A stretch of 64,000 nt of DNA, from assembly GCF_900094575.1 (NCBI RefSeq), contig NZ_FMAE01000002.1, positions 744,001 to 808,000 of the forward strand, in the 5' to 3' direction. The notes under the pieces were generated by a model. It made no database searches, had not been told where the DNA came from, and saw only the letters and a list, made by a program, of their open reading frames with translations. The stretch comes from Bradyrhizobium yuanmingense (lineage in GTDB: Bacteria; Pseudomonadota; Alphaproteobacteria; Rhizobiales; Xanthobacteraceae). Of this stretch, positions 55,956-64,000 are shown in pieces; within the stretch, counting starts at the first letter, position 1, and each line of letters starts with the position of its first letter. The translations under genes were made by a program, and so were the position numbers.

Positions 55956-57092
55956 ATGCATTCGGCCCCTGATGAGGACCCCCGGTTGACGTTCACGGTC
56001 GCCGCCGACGCCAATGGTATCCTGCCCGACCGCATGATCGCGGCGATGGCGGAAGAAGGTCTCATCCTGCCCACCTACGACTTCGTCGAGAGCCAGATCC
56101 AGCCGGCGAGCCTCGATCTGCGCCTCGGCGACATCGCCTATCGGGTCCGCGCCAGCTTCCTCCCCGGGCCCGGTGCCACCGTGGCAGAGCGCATCGACGA
56201 GCTGAAGCTGCACGAGTTCAGCCTCGCCGACGGCGCGGTGCTCGAGACCAACTGCGTCTACATCGTGCCGCTGCTCGAGAGCCTCGCGCTGCCGCCGGAG
56301 ATCGTCGCTGCCGCCAATCCGAAGAGCTCGACCGGCCGGCTCGACGTCTTCACCCGCGTCATCGCCGACGGCACCCGCCGCTTCGACATGATCGGCGCCG
56401 GCTATCACGGCCCGCTCTACGCCGAGATCAGCCCGAAGACGTTTCCTGTGCTGGTGCGCGAGGGCTCGCGTCTCAGCCAGGTGCGCTTCCGCACCGGCGA
56501 TGCCATCCTCAATGCCGACGAGCTCGATGCGCTGCACGCCAGCGAGCGTCTCGTCGACATCGACCATGCCGATCTCTCGGGCGGCGTTGCCGTCTCGGTC
56601 GATCTCTCCGGCGAGAAGGCGAGCGGCTTCGTCGGGTATCGCGCCAAGCGCCACACCGGCGTCGTCGATGTCGACCGCCGCGCGGGCTACGCGGTGGAGG
56701 ATTTCTGGGAGCCGATCTCGGCGCGTCCCGACGGCAGCCTGATCCTCGACCCCGGCGAGTTCTACATCCTCGCCTCCAAGGAAGCGGTGCAGGTGCCTCC
56801 CGACTACGCCGCGGAGATGGTGCCGTTCGATCCATTGGTCGGCGAATTCCGCGTGCACTATGCCGGCTTTTTCGATCCCGGTTTCGGCTATGCCGGCGCT
56901 GGCGGGCTGGGATCGCGCGCCGTGCTGGAGGTGCGCTCGCGCGAGGTGCCGTTCATCCTCGAGCACGGTCAGATCGTCGGCCGCCTCGTCTACGAGAAGA
57001 TGCTGGCCCGCCCCGACGCGGTGTACGGCCAGCGCATCGGTTCCAACTACCAGGCGCAAGGCCTCAAGCTCTCGAAGCATTTTCGGGTGTAG
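55956..57092 (+). CDS. dcd: dCTP deaminase-type protein (tandem Dcd domains)
   Basis: 378 residues from the ATG at 55956 (TTG 55935 is in frame). Two Dcd/dUTPase-fold halves: residues 25-175 with IQPASLDLRLGD, ANPKSSTGRLDVFTRVIADG and GPLYAEISPKTF, and residues 190-378 with GFFDPGFG. This doubled form is usual in alphaproteobacteria. It supplies dUTP for dTMP synthesis. Divergent from metZ. Confidence 0.88.
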   Translation: MHSAPDEDPRLTFTVAADANGILPDRMIAAMAEEGLILPTYDFVESQIQPASLDLRLGDIAYRVRASFLPGPGATVAERIDELKLHEFSLADGAVLETNCVYIVPLLESLALPPEIVAAANPKSSTGRLDVFTRVIADGTRRFDMIGAGYHGPLYAEISPKTFPVLVREGSRLSQVRFRTGDAILNADELDALHASERLVDIDHADLSGGVAVSVDLSGEKASGFVGYRAKRHTGVVDVDRRAGYAVEDFWEPISARPDGSLILDPGEFYILASKEAVQVPPDYAAEMVPFDPLVGEFRVHYAGFFDPGFGYAGAGGLGSRAVLEVRSREVPFILEHGQIVGRLVYEKMLARPDAVYGQRIGSNYQAQGLKLSKHFRV

Positions 57093-57101
57093 CCCGATCC
57101 T

Positions 57102-57186
57102 GTAGCCCGGATGGAGCGCAAGCGTAATCCGGGAAGGTCTCACTTGTGGCGCGATCCCGGATTACGCTTTGCTCCATCCGGGCTAC
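57102..57186. repeat. GTAGCCCGGATGGAGC-type palindromic repeat
   Basis: Arm 57102-57134 (GTAGCCCGGATGGAGC...) and arm 57155-57186 (...GCTCCATCCGGGCTAC) are nearly perfect inverted copies around a 20-bp centre. It lies between dcd and the PAS gene. Confidence 0.8.
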
Positions 57187-57197
57187 AAGGTGGTGAC

Positions 57198-57611
57198 ATG
57201 ATTGAGCCATCCCAACTCGACGCACAGATCATCAACGACGTCGCGGACGCGCTGATCTATTCCGATCGCTCCGGCACGATCACACGCTGGAATCGCGCAT
57301 CGACCGCGCTGTTCGGCTTCACGGCCGACGAAGCGCTCGGCCAGAACCTCGATCTGATCATTCCCGAACATCTTCGCGCCGCGCACTGGAAAGGCTTCGA
57401 CGCCGCGCTCGCGAGCGGCACCATGAAGCTTGCGGGCAAGCCGACGCTGACCCGCGCGCTGCACAAGAGCGGGCGCAAGCTCTACATCGAGATGACCTTC
57501 GCATTGGTGCGAGACAACGATGGCGCGGTGCAGGGATCGGTGGCGATGGCTCGCGACGTCACGGAGCGCGTTGAGCGCGAACGGGCGGCCAAGGCGGCGC
57601 AAAATTCGTGA
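57198..57611 (+). CDS. Single PAS-domain protein
   Basis: 137 residues from the ATG at 57198. One PAS fold: ADALIYSDRSGTITRWNRASTALFGFTADEALGQNLDLIIPEHLR, then the PAC-like GSVAMARDVTERV. No kinase or GGDEF domain follows, so it is a sensor module on its own. Ligand unknown. Confidence 0.87.
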   Translation: MIEPSQLDAQIINDVADALIYSDRSGTITRWNRASTALFGFTADEALGQNLDLIIPEHLRAAHWKGFDAALASGTMKLAGKPTLTRALHKSGRKLYIEMTFALVRDNDGAVQGSVAMARDVTERVERERAAKAAQNS

Positions 57612-57716
57612 TGCGGAATTGACGGAAAGCCGCGCAGGGAGGCCTGCACGCGCGTCATGTTGCCTGTCACCGGCGGCGGTGACACACTCGATCAAAACCA
57701 TGATCAGGGAGCGAAC

Positions 57717-58769
57717 ATGACTATCGCACCAGACCTCGCGCAGCACGCGCAATGGAAGCGCTGGCGCGCCGTCGCCGATCTCTATCACGCTTACTTCACC
57801 GGGCTGATCCTCACCGTCGTCACGCGCCGCGGCACGGCGGATGCCGCAGAATTCGTCTTCCGCGTGTTTCGTCGCCAGCAGCAGGAGCGTTTCCTGCCGG
57901 GGCTCAGCAAGCTCGGGATCGACCATCTGCCGCCGGCGGTCGCGGCTGCGCAATACCACTATCTCTCCAACTGGATCGGCGGCGTGCATGTCGAATACAT
58001 GTACGAGAGCGACACCAAGGCTTGGATCCGCTATCCGCCGCCGCGCTGGATCTGGAAGGGCACCGCGATCTGTGGTGTGCCGGGCGAAGTCTCCCGCGCC
58101 ATGCTGCGCGGCTGGCACGCCAACAACGGAGTTGCGCTCGGCGATCTCAGGCTCGGCTTCGTCTGCACCAAGCAGAGCGTCGACGGCCAGGACGGGCTCG
58201 AAGGCTATTACCATCTTTACGACCATCCGCTCGAGCTCGACGAGCGCCTGGTGTTCGCGCGGCACCTGGAGGCGCCTTTGTTCGATGCGACGACGGCGCC
58301 CGCATTGCCGGTCGCGAGCTGGCCAAGACCGCGGCTGGAAAAGGCCTATCGCAATTACGCGATGGAATATGTCCGCACTGCCGCGCCCGTGATGGTGCAG
58401 CTGTTCGGTCCGGAGGATGCCGGCTATCTGCTGCACCTCACCGGCAAGCTGATCGGCATGCAATATTTCGACGAGGTCGCCGCGGCGCTGGCGACGACCC
58501 GCGGCGGCGCGCGAGAATTCGCATCGTTCCTGAACGCGCTGCTCGCCGCGCAGGATGATGCGGCCGAGATTACGCAATCGGAAGGCACGTTCGAGATCCG
58601 GCAGCAGAGCTGGAAGCTGATGGACGACATCGCCGATTATCATCGCGCCTGCGCGAAGGTGCTGGAGGGATTGTTTGAGGGTCTCGCCGCAGGCTGCGGA
58701 CGGCATATCGGCGTGCAGATGCGCACCGCGGTAGGCGGGCGCCCGCCGCTGGTGTGGACCATCGGTTAG
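57717..58769 (+). CDS. Protein of unknown function (350 aa)
   Basis: 350 residues from the ATG at 57717 (MTIAPDLAQHAQWKRWRAV), with GGGAGCGAAC before it. Soluble, no signal peptide, with a aromatic-rich N-terminal half (YHAYFTGLILTVV, RYPPPRWIWKG) and helical C-terminus (QSWKLMDDIADYHRACAKVL). I do not recognise a domain. It follows a PAS gene by 105 bp in the same direction and may be functionally linked. Confidence 0.7.
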   Translation: MTIAPDLAQHAQWKRWRAVADLYHAYFTGLILTVVTRRGTADAAEFVFRVFRRQQQERFLPGLSKLGIDHLPPAVAAAQYHYLSNWIGGVHVEYMYESDTKAWIRYPPPRWIWKGTAICGVPGEVSRAMLRGWHANNGVALGDLRLGFVCTKQSVDGQDGLEGYYHLYDHPLELDERLVFARHLEAPLFDATTAPALPVASWPRPRLEKAYRNYAMEYVRTAAPVMVQLFGPEDAGYLLHLTGKLIGMQYFDEVAAALATTRGGAREFASFLNALLAAQDDAAEITQSEGTFEIRQQSWKLMDDIADYHRACAKVLEGLFEGLAAGCGRHIGVQMRTAVGGRPPLVWTIG

Positions 58770-58794
58770 GCGACGGCCGCAACGGACTTCACCT

Positions 58795-58965
58795 CGCCCC
58801 GCTTGCAGGGAGAGGTCGGATTGCATCGAAGATGCAATCCGGGGTGAGGGGGAGTCTCCGCGAGTCCAGCTCTCGCCGTCTTCGCGGATAGAGCCCCTCA
58901 CCCCGACGCTCTCGGCGCGAGCAAGGCTCGTCGCGGCCCCGTAAGAACGGGGAGAGGGAGAAGAA
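58795..58965. repeat. Intergenic palindromic repeat, family A copy 4
   Basis: CT/GA-rich element in the 366-bp gap before the MATE gene. It includes a perfect 10-bp stem GGATTGCATC/GATGCAATCC with a GAA loop (58818-58840) and inverted arms around GGGGTGAGGG and CCCTCACCCC. No further gene is supported in the gap. Confidence 0.75.
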
Positions 58966-59135
58966 CGAATTCCACCGCTTGAAATGCGCTGCCGCAGGGC
59001 ACGCCTGCATCGGGCGCAGGCAGAATCGGAGCACGCCGTGCTAACACGCCTCAGCCGCGCCATTCGCGCGAACGACGCCATTGGCACACCAAGTGATTGC
59101 TGCGCTGCAAACGGCGCCTGCGCCCGGGAGAGGAC

Positions 59136-60578
59136 ATGTCCGACATCGCCGAAATCCCGGTCGATGAGCAAGAGCGCCCGCTGCCGCCGCCTCCGGCGCC
59201 GATCAGAAGCGCTCTGACGGATGGGCCGATCCTGCGGACGCTGCTCTCGCTCGCTTGGCCGAACGCGATCGGTCTGTCGGCCGGCATTTGCGTGGTGATC
59301 GCCGAGACCTCCTATGTCGGCCGGCTCGGCGTCGAGGCGCTGGCGGCGATGGCGCTGGTGTTTCCGACGATCATTCTGACCATGACGATGTCCGGCGGCG
59401 CCATGGGCGGCGCGGTGGCCTCGGCCATCGCGCGTGCGCTCGGCGCCGGCAATCGCGAGCGCGCCGGCACATTGGCCGTGCACGCGATGCTTATCGGCAT
59501 CAGCTTCGGATTCGTCTTCATGCTGGGCGTGTTGATCTTCGGGCCGAGGCTGCTCGAGATGCTCGGCGGCCGCGGCGATGTGTTGACGCATGCGATCGCC
59601 TACACGCAGGTGTTCTTCGGCGGCGCCGTGCTGCCCTGGCTGCTCAACACCATGGCGGGCATCCTGCGCGGCACCGGCAACATGAAGCTGCCGTCGTTCC
59701 TGATCCTCAACTCCGCGGCCTGGCAGATCGTGCTCGGCGGCACGCTCGGTCTCGGGCTCGGGCCAGTGCCGCAGTTCGGCATGCGCGGCGTCGCCGCCGG
59801 CGCGCTGATCGCCTACACTATGAACATCGGCATCATGAGCTGGTACCTGTTCTCCGGCCGCGCGCGGATCACGCTGAAGCTGCGCGGCCTGCGCATCCAA
59901 TGGGCGATGTTCTTCGACATCCTCAAGGTCGGCGCCATCGCCTGCTTCTCGCCGCTGCAATCGGTGCTGACGATCTCGATCTTCACGCACATGCTGGCGC
60001 AGTTCGGCACTGCGATCCTCGCCGGCTACGGCGTCGGCGCGCGGCTCGAATTCCTGCTGACCTCGATCGCATTCTCGTTCGGCATCGCCTGCGTGCCGAT
60101 GGTCGGGATGGCGATCGGCGCCGGCCGCATCGCGCGGGCCCGGCGCATCGCCTGGACCGCCAGCGTTGCTGCTTTCGTGGCGGTCGGCGTGCCGGCGTGC
60201 CTCGTTGCGATCTTCCCCGATCTCTGGGTCAACATGTTCACCGACAGTGTGGCGGTGCGCGCGGCGAGCCATCAATATCTTTCGACGGTCGGGCCGTTCT
60301 ACGCCTTCTTCGGCCTGGCAACGACGATGTATTTCTCCTCGCAAGGCGCGGCCAAGGTGATCGGGCCCGTGCTGGCGCAGACCGCGCGGCTGATCTACAT
60401 CGCCGGAATCGGCTGGTGGCTGTCGAGGCACGGCGCCAGCGCGCAGAGCTTCTTCTGGCTCGCCGCGAGCTCGATGGTCGTGCTCGGCCTCTTGTCGTGC
60501 TCCAGCGTCGTGCTGACACGCTGGGGACCGCGCGAGACGAAGCCTGCGATCAAGCCGGCGCTTTCGGCTGCGGACTAG
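59136..60578 (+). CDS. MATE-family efflux transporter
   Basis: 480 residues from the ATG at 59136, preceded by GGAGAGGAC. About twelve membrane helices in two MatE domains, with the loop GNRERAGTL typical of the family. A cation-coupled exporter of drugs, dyes or metabolites. Its stop overlaps the convergent next gene by 4 bp. Substrate unknown. Confidence 0.88.
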   Translation: MSDIAEIPVDEQERPLPPPPAPIRSALTDGPILRTLLSLAWPNAIGLSAGICVVIAETSYVGRLGVEALAAMALVFPTIILTMTMSGGAMGGAVASAIARALGAGNRERAGTLAVHAMLIGISFGFVFMLGVLIFGPRLLEMLGGRGDVLTHAIAYTQVFFGGAVLPWLLNTMAGILRGTGNMKLPSFLILNSAAWQIVLGGTLGLGLGPVPQFGMRGVAAGALIAYTMNIGIMSWYLFSGRARITLKLRGLRIQWAMFFDILKVGAIACFSPLQSVLTISIFTHMLAQFGTAILAGYGVGARLEFLLTSIAFSFGIACVPMVGMAIGAGRIARARRIAWTASVAAFVAVGVPACLVAIFPDLWVNMFTDSVAVRAASHQYLSTVGPFYAFFGLATTMYFSSQGAAKVIGPVLAQTARLIYIAGIGWWLSRHGASAQSFFWLAASSMVVLGLLSCSSVVLTRWGPRETKPAIKPALSAAD

Positions 60579-61051
60579 CGACGCTTGTGGCGGCGATGGC
60601 CGCCGCCGGTATTGGCGAGACGCATCAATTGCGGGATCATCGCCATCATGTCGCTGCCGCCGCTGCCGCCGAGCATGCCCATGATGTCGCCGCCGCCCAT
60701 GCTGCCGATCCCGACCGGCATGGTGCCGCCGCCCATCGGCGTGTAGCCGCCGTAGCTCGGTGCACCCAATCCGCCGCCGAAATTGCCGCCGCCCATCAAG
60801 CCGCCGAGCCCGCCGCCGCCGTTCTCCATCATGCGGCTCATCATCGGCCCCATGGTCTGCATCAGCATGGCGAAGCGGCGCTTGCCCATCTTCGCCTTCA
60901 TCATCTCCAGCATCGGCGCCATCTGGGTCATCATGTCCTCGCCGCCGGCTCCTCCGCCGCCGAGGAATTGCGCCTTTGCCGGCACGCTCGAGATTGAAAA
61001 CAGCAGCAGCACCGCGGCCGCCTGGCAGATCACCTTGTCCGCACCTCTCAT
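60575..61051 (-). CDS. Secreted Met/Gly-rich protein
   Basis: 158 residues. Signal peptide MRGADKVICQAAAVLLLFSI...AKA, then a strikingly Met-rich block: 14 Met within residues 40-75, followed by Gly-rich low complexity and a basic GGGHRRHKRR end. No enzymatic domain. Such Met clusters often bind Cu(I), so a copper-buffering role is possible but unproven. Converges with the MATE gene. Confidence 0.75.
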   Translation of the reverse strand: MRGADKVICQAAAVLLLFSISSVPAKAQFLGGGGAGGEDMMTQMAPMLEMMKAKMGKRRFAMLMQTMGPMMSRMMENGGGGLGGLMGGGNFGGGLGAPSYGGYTPMGGGTMPVGIGSMGGGDIMGMLGGSGGSDMMAMIPQLMRLANTGGGHRRHKRR

Positions 61052-61165
61052 GGCATGCTCCTCGCGTGCGTGGCGCCGCCGGGAGAGCGGAGCCGACCGG
61101 ACGCACGAGGGGCATGGTTAGGGCGGTCGAGGACGGGCTTCTGTGAGACAACTCACAGTGAATGA

Positions 61166-61567
61166 TCAGGCCGAAGCGGGCGGAAACGCCTTGTGCATGG
61201 CGGCCACCGCCTCCTTGGTTTGCCCCTGAACGTAAGGCGCGAGCTCGTTCGGCAGCATGTCGATGATCCAGACGAGACGGCAGCTCGCCTCGCCCTCGGC
61301 AATGACCTGCACCGAGGCGCTGTAATGCCTCAGCCGCTCGTTGCTGATGGCATAGACGAGGCGCCGCCGCGTATCGTCGCAATCGACCAGTACCTCGCGC
61401 GCGACCGAGCCGTTGGCAAAGGTGACGATGCGCGCATCGCCGTCGAGCGTGCACGCGGTGACGAAGCCCGGCACCAGCCGCCGATGCAGCGCGCCGAAAT
61501 CGCGCACCGCGTCCCAGACGTCGCGCGCGGAGGCGGGGAGGGAGATGTCGTTGTGGATGGAGGCCAT
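61166..61567 (-). CDS. SRPBCC-superfamily protein
   Basis: 133 residues from the ATG at 61567 (MASIHNDISLPASARDVWDAVRDFG), preceded by GGAGAG. The hydrophobic-cavity fold signature (VWDAVRDFGALHRRLVPG...FANGSVAREVLVDCD) matches PYR/Bet-v1-like polyketide-cyclase proteins. Ligand unknown. Confidence 0.82.
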   Translation of the reverse strand: MASIHNDISLPASARDVWDAVRDFGALHRRLVPGFVTACTLDGDARIVTFANGSVAREVLVDCDDTRRRLVYAISNERLRHYSASVQVIAEGEASCRLVWIIDMLPNELAPYVQGQTKEAVAAMHKAFPPASA

Positions 61568-61582
61568 GATCTCTCCTGGAAT

Positions 61583-61685
61583 GCGTAGGGTGGGCAAAGG
61601 CGCGCTCTTCGCGCGCCGTGCCCACCATTCATCGGGCGTTGTCGCGAGCAATTGGTGGGCACGCTACGCTTTGCCCACCCTACGC
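61583..61685. repeat. GCGTAGGGTGGGCAAAG-type palindromic repeat
   Basis: Starts GCGTAGGGTGGGCAAAG and ends CTTTGCCCACCCTACGC, perfectly inverted, around a middle with GTGCCCACCATTC and TTGGTGGGCAC. It lies between the SRPBCC and VOC genes. Confidence 0.8.
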
Positions 61686-61717
61686 GATCTCGCAATGACG
61701 GAGCGAGTGGCTAGCGC

Positions 61718-62077
61718 TCACACACAAACCGCCTCGACATTGTTGCCATCAGGGTCGATCAGGAACGCGGCGTAGTAGGTCGGGCTGTAATCCCTGCGTG
61801 GGCCGGCGCCGCCATTGTCGCGACCGCCGCTCTTCAGCCCTTCGCTATGGAACGCCTTGACTGCGTCGTGATCCTTGGCGCGAAACGCGATATGCGCACC
61901 ATCTGCCTTGCGGCCCTTGTTCAGGTGCAGCCACAGCGCCGGCTCGCCCTTCGGCCCGAAACCGGCATAACCGTCGCCGCTCGAGCACAGGACAAAACCG
62001 AGCGGCGCCAGCACCGCGCTGTAGAAGCGCGTGGCGGCGTCGAGGTCGGCAACGCGCAATCCGATGTGGTCGTACAT
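61718..62077 (-). CDS. VOC-family protein
   Basis: 119 residues from the ATG at 62077 (MYDHIGLRVADLDAATRFYSAVLAPLGF). The two beta-alpha-beta-beta-beta units and the ending YYAAFLIDPDGNNVEAV, with the final Glu ligand position, are typical of glyoxalase-like proteins. Substrate unknown. Encoded 58 bp downstream of the AraC gene. Confidence 0.85.
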   Translation of the reverse strand: MYDHIGLRVADLDAATRFYSAVLAPLGFVLCSSGDGYAGFGPKGEPALWLHLNKGRKADGAHIAFRAKDHDAVKAFHSEGLKSGGRDNGGAGPRRDYSPTYYAAFLIDPDGNNVEAVCV

Positions 62078-62135
62078 GTTCGTCTCCATTGCGAAGAAGC
62101 GTGCCGCGAAGGGCACGCGCCGGAGACGACCCTAG

Positions 62136-62975
62136 TCAGTTGAGGGCAAGCTGCTCTTGGAGAATCTTGCGCTCCCCCTTCGACGCCTGCCGGAACTTGG
62201 TCGGCGACACGCCGGCGGCGCGATGGAAGGTGCGGACGAAATTGGAGAGATCGCCGAAGCCGACGTCATAGGCGATATCGGTGACGGCGATGTCCTCGTC
62301 AGCGAGCAGCCGTGCCGCGTGGCGCAGCCGGGAGCGCACCAGATATTGATGCGGGGTGACACCGAGCACGGCCGAGAACAGCCGCAGGAAATGAAACGGG
62401 CTCAATCCCGCCTGCTTGGCTGCTTGCTCGAGGTCGAGCTCGGCATGCGAGTTATCGTCGATCCACAGCGCCGCCTCCACCGCGCGGCGGCGGTCGCGTG
62501 CGGTGGGAGTGGCCGGCTTGCGCGCTTTGCCCGAGACGGCGTCGACAAAACGGCCGGCCAGGATCTGGCCGATCTCGTCGAGGCCGAGATCGCTGTTGCC
62601 TTCTGCTGCCGTCTGGGCCAGCTCGCCCAGCACCATCAGCTCGGGCAGCGGCGGCGTTGCGCCGATCTGCCAGACCTCGCGCCGCCCGCCGAGGGCGTCG
62701 ACCAAATCCTCGCTGAAGAAGAAGCCGAGGCAGACGTCGCCGGACACGTGCTCATGCGTGCAGGTGTATTCCTCGCCGGGGGCGCCGATCAGCATCGAGC
62801 CCGCCACCAGCTCGAAGAAGCCGGCGCGGCAATGGCAGCCGAAGCTGCCGGAGCGCACATAGGCGATGGAATGGCCGGTGCGGCATTCCGCAAACGGCCT
62901 GTCGTCCGGTCCCGCATCGCAGCGAAACTCGGAAGCCGTGATCGAGGGCGTCGTCAGCAACGTGGTGGCGTGCAT
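62136..62975 (-). CDS. AraC-family transcriptional regulator
   Basis: 279 residues. N-terminal cupin-like domain with several Cys/His (CHC, CTHEH), then the AraC HTH pair: [26 protein letters not shown] and [29 protein letters not shown]. It starts 9 bp after the stop of the alkyltransferase-like gene, so the two form one operon. The Cys-rich sensor end invites a redox or alkylation sensing role, which is inference. Confidence 0.83.
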   Translation of the reverse strand: MHATTLLTTPSITASEFRCDAGPDDRPFAECRTGHSIAYVRSGSFGCHCRAGFFELVAGSMLIGAPGEEYTCTHEHVSGDVCLGFFFSEDLVDALGGRREVWQIGATPPLPELMVLGELAQTAAEGNSDLGLDEIGQILAGRFVDAVSGKARKPATPTARDRRRAVEAALWIDDNSHAELDLEQAAKQAGLSPFHFLRLFSAVLGVTPHQYLVRSRLRHAARLLADEDIAVTDIAYDVGFGDLSNFVRTFHRAAGVSPTKFRQASKGERKILQEQLALN

Positions 62976-62984
62976 CCCGCGTAT

Positions 62985-63563
62985 TTAGGTAGGCGCGCGG
63001 GGCGGAGCAACCGGCAGCAGCACCTCGAACAGCGTCTTGCTGGCGATGGGATGGGCCCCTTCCAGCGCCAGCAGCCGCCGCTTGGAGATCACGCCGCCAT
63101 AGGGCGAGAGCCGGTCAGTGTAATTGCCAGCCTCCAGCACCCGGTGGCTGGGCACGATCAGCATGAAGGGATTTTTCGCAATCGCCTGCGCCACGGAATA
63201 GGACGCGCCGGAGGCGCCCAGCGCCCGGGCGACCTCGTGATAGGTGCGTGTCTCTCCGCGCGGAATGCTGCAGGTGTACTCGTAGACGCGCCGGTCAAAG
63301 CCGGGCACCCCGCCGGCGTCCAGGCTGACCTCGGAAAAATCGGGATCGTGACCCTGCAGCAGGCCCGTGATGCCCTCGATCGCAAGCTCGGCGTTCTCGG
63401 ACGGGCGCTGCTCCCGCGCCTCGGGATGGACCTGGAAAATCCGGCGGCGGGTGTCGATCTCCCGCGCCTCCGGCAATTGCACGGCGACCACGCCGGTGCC
63501 GCTCCAGATGATGCCGCAACGGCCGATGGCCGTATCGAATATCGCGTAAGCCCGCCCCACCAT
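62985..63563 (-). CDS. O6-alkylguanine alkyltransferase-like protein lacking the catalytic Cys
   Basis: 192 residues from the ATG at 63563 (GTG 63569 also in frame). The N-terminal RNase-H-like domain is followed by the ATase helix-turn-helix and the active-site loop, but the motif reads V-P-S-H-R instead of P-C-H-R: Ser139 occupies the methyl-acceptor position (codon AGC). The Asn hinge (KNPFMLIVP) and GGVISKRRLLALEG are otherwise conserved. Alkyltransferase-like (ATL) proteins bind O6-alkylguanine without repairing it and flag it for nucleotide excision. This may be an ATL or an inactivated enzyme. Confidence 0.85.
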   Translation of the reverse strand: MVGRAYAIFDTAIGRCGIIWSGTGVVAVQLPEAREIDTRRRIFQVHPEAREQRPSENAELAIEGITGLLQGHDPDFSEVSLDAGGVPGFDRRVYEYTCSIPRGETRTYHEVARALGASGASYSVAQAIAKNPFMLIVPSHRVLEAGNYTDRLSPYGGVISKRRLLALEGAHPIASKTLFEVLLPVAPPRAPT

Positions 63564-63735
63564 GCACACGCCCCACTCAGTGCACGTTTCTCCCCGGAGA
63601 AGCGATCATAACACCGCCACAATCCGGCGCACCTGGAATCTTATCAGGACGTTAACAACCGCCCCGCTGGTCGCGCCAAACCGCTTGGCGGCAGGCGCCG
63701 TCTCGGCTAATCAAGAGGGGCGCAAAGCGCACATC

Positions 63736-63809
63736 GCGGGCGTAGTTCAATGGTAGAACGGCAGCTTCCCAAGCTGCATACGAGGGTTCGATTCCCTTCG
63801 CCCGCTCCA
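63736..63809 (+). tRNA. tRNA-Gly (anticodon CCC)
   Basis: Acceptor stem GCGGGCG/CGCCCGC (63736-63742 with 63799-63805), D-loop AATGGTAGAAC, anticodon stem CAGC/GCTG with loop TTCCCAA giving anticodon CCC, T-arm GGGTTCGATTCCC. CCA follows at 63807-63809. An antisense open frame across it is spurious. Confidence 0.92.
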
Positions 63810-63892
63810 AGCTCCTGAAAAGATAGCATCGGCCGTATCCTATCCAGCAGTCGGAGCTAGGCGAACTGCAACTGGCCTCAAGGTGTTGGTCC

Positions 63893-64000
63893 ATGTGGGC
63901 ATCCGTCAAAAAGATTCTGGCGAAATCCAATCTCCTGAATCAGGCCCTGGGCGACGTCGTGTTTGAAACGCCTGAAATCAAAGGCGGATATCCACGCTCT
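63893..64000 (+). CDS. Start of an unknown protein (incomplete at window end)
   Basis: Open from the ATG at 63893 to the end (36 residues, MWASVKKILAKSNLLNQALG...). It begins 84 bp after tRNA-Gly. The flanking DNA looks less GC-rich than the rest of the window. The product is not recognisable from this fragment; a mobile-element gene behind a tRNA is possible. Confidence 0.45.
   Translation, partial: MWASVKKILAKSNLLNQALGDVVFETPEIKGGYPRS

Noticed and set aside
57183..61628. 1481-residue open frame on the minus strand
   Set aside because: Arg/His/Asp-rich low-complexity translation antisense to the dcd-side PAS, unknown-protein and MATE genes; typical GC-rich shadow frame.
63652..63930. Open frame on the minus strand across the tRNA-Gly
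   Set aside because: Its product is the well-known antisense-of-tRNA artefact (contains AKGIEPSYAAWEAA); the plus-strand tRNA cloverleaf is perfect.

Overview
The window is a contiguous piece of a high-GC alphaproteobacterial chromosome and almost certainly comes from a Bradyrhizobium or a very close relative. The evidence is an acyl-CoA-type quorum-sensing pair (BjaR/BjaI-like), a phoR-pstSCAB-phoUB locus, GcrA, ApaG, a SAM-II riboswitch in front of metZ, a BoxR/BoxBC benzoyl-CoA pathway, and many two-armed intergenic palindromic repeats of the kind common in that genus. Organism and gene names were assigned by reading motifs; no database search was possible.

Layout. (1) 0-10.2 kb: the 3' end of an ABC solute-binding protein gene, then a minus-strand catabolic cluster: LysR, AroE-type dehydrogenase, solute-binding protein, LivHMGF-type transporter, Gfo/Idh/MocA oxidoreductase and a QuiC-type dehydroshikimate dehydratase. 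It reads as a quinate/shikimate uptake and degradation unit. (2) 10.5-12.6 kb: a small ORF and the bjaR-bjaI quorum-sensing pair with a perfect 14-bp palindrome (lux-box candidate) and a small downstream gene. (3) 12.7-29.9 kb: an aromatic-acid block. A second Liv-type transporter without its own binding protein, then an AraC/TonB siderophore-receptor pair and several small genes, then truncated hemoglobin, BoxR, benzoate-CoA ligase, alpha/beta hydrolase, BoxC and BoxB. The transporter, the ligase and boxC share a motif upstream that I propose is the BoxR operator. (4) 30.0-33.6 kb: a less GC-rich accessory stretch (CadC-like/TPR regulator, hydrolase, short-chain dehydrogenase) next to a truncated repeat. 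(5) 33.8-39.1 kb: a second SDR, polysaccharide deacetylase, an OmpA/BON envelope protein and a flippase-like membrane protein. (6) 39.2-45.9 kb: the phosphate regulon with a three-half-site PHO box before pstS. (7) 46.2-51.2 kb: gcrA with a GANTC cluster in its divergent control region, argD-argF, hslO (Hsp33) and apaG. (8) 51.4-54.4 kb: an OpgC-like acyltransferase followed by two secreted SGNH-type proteins; the first has lost its catalytic residues. (9) 54.5-63.6 kb: metZ with a complete SAM-II attenuator, Dcd-type deaminase, PAS protein, MATE exporter, a Met/Gly-rich secreted protein, SRPBCC and VOC proteins, and an AraC/alkyltransferase-like operon whose active-site cysteine is serine. 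(10) 63.7-64.0 kb: tRNA-Gly(CCC) and the start of a lower-GC gene, possibly the edge of an island.

The points most worth a second look are the OpgC plus active/pseudo-SGNH trio, the Cys-to-Ser alkyltransferase paired with an AraC regulator, the shared box-regulon operator linking an orphan transporter to benzoyl-CoA catabolism (with no boxA in view), and the SAM-II transcription attenuator.
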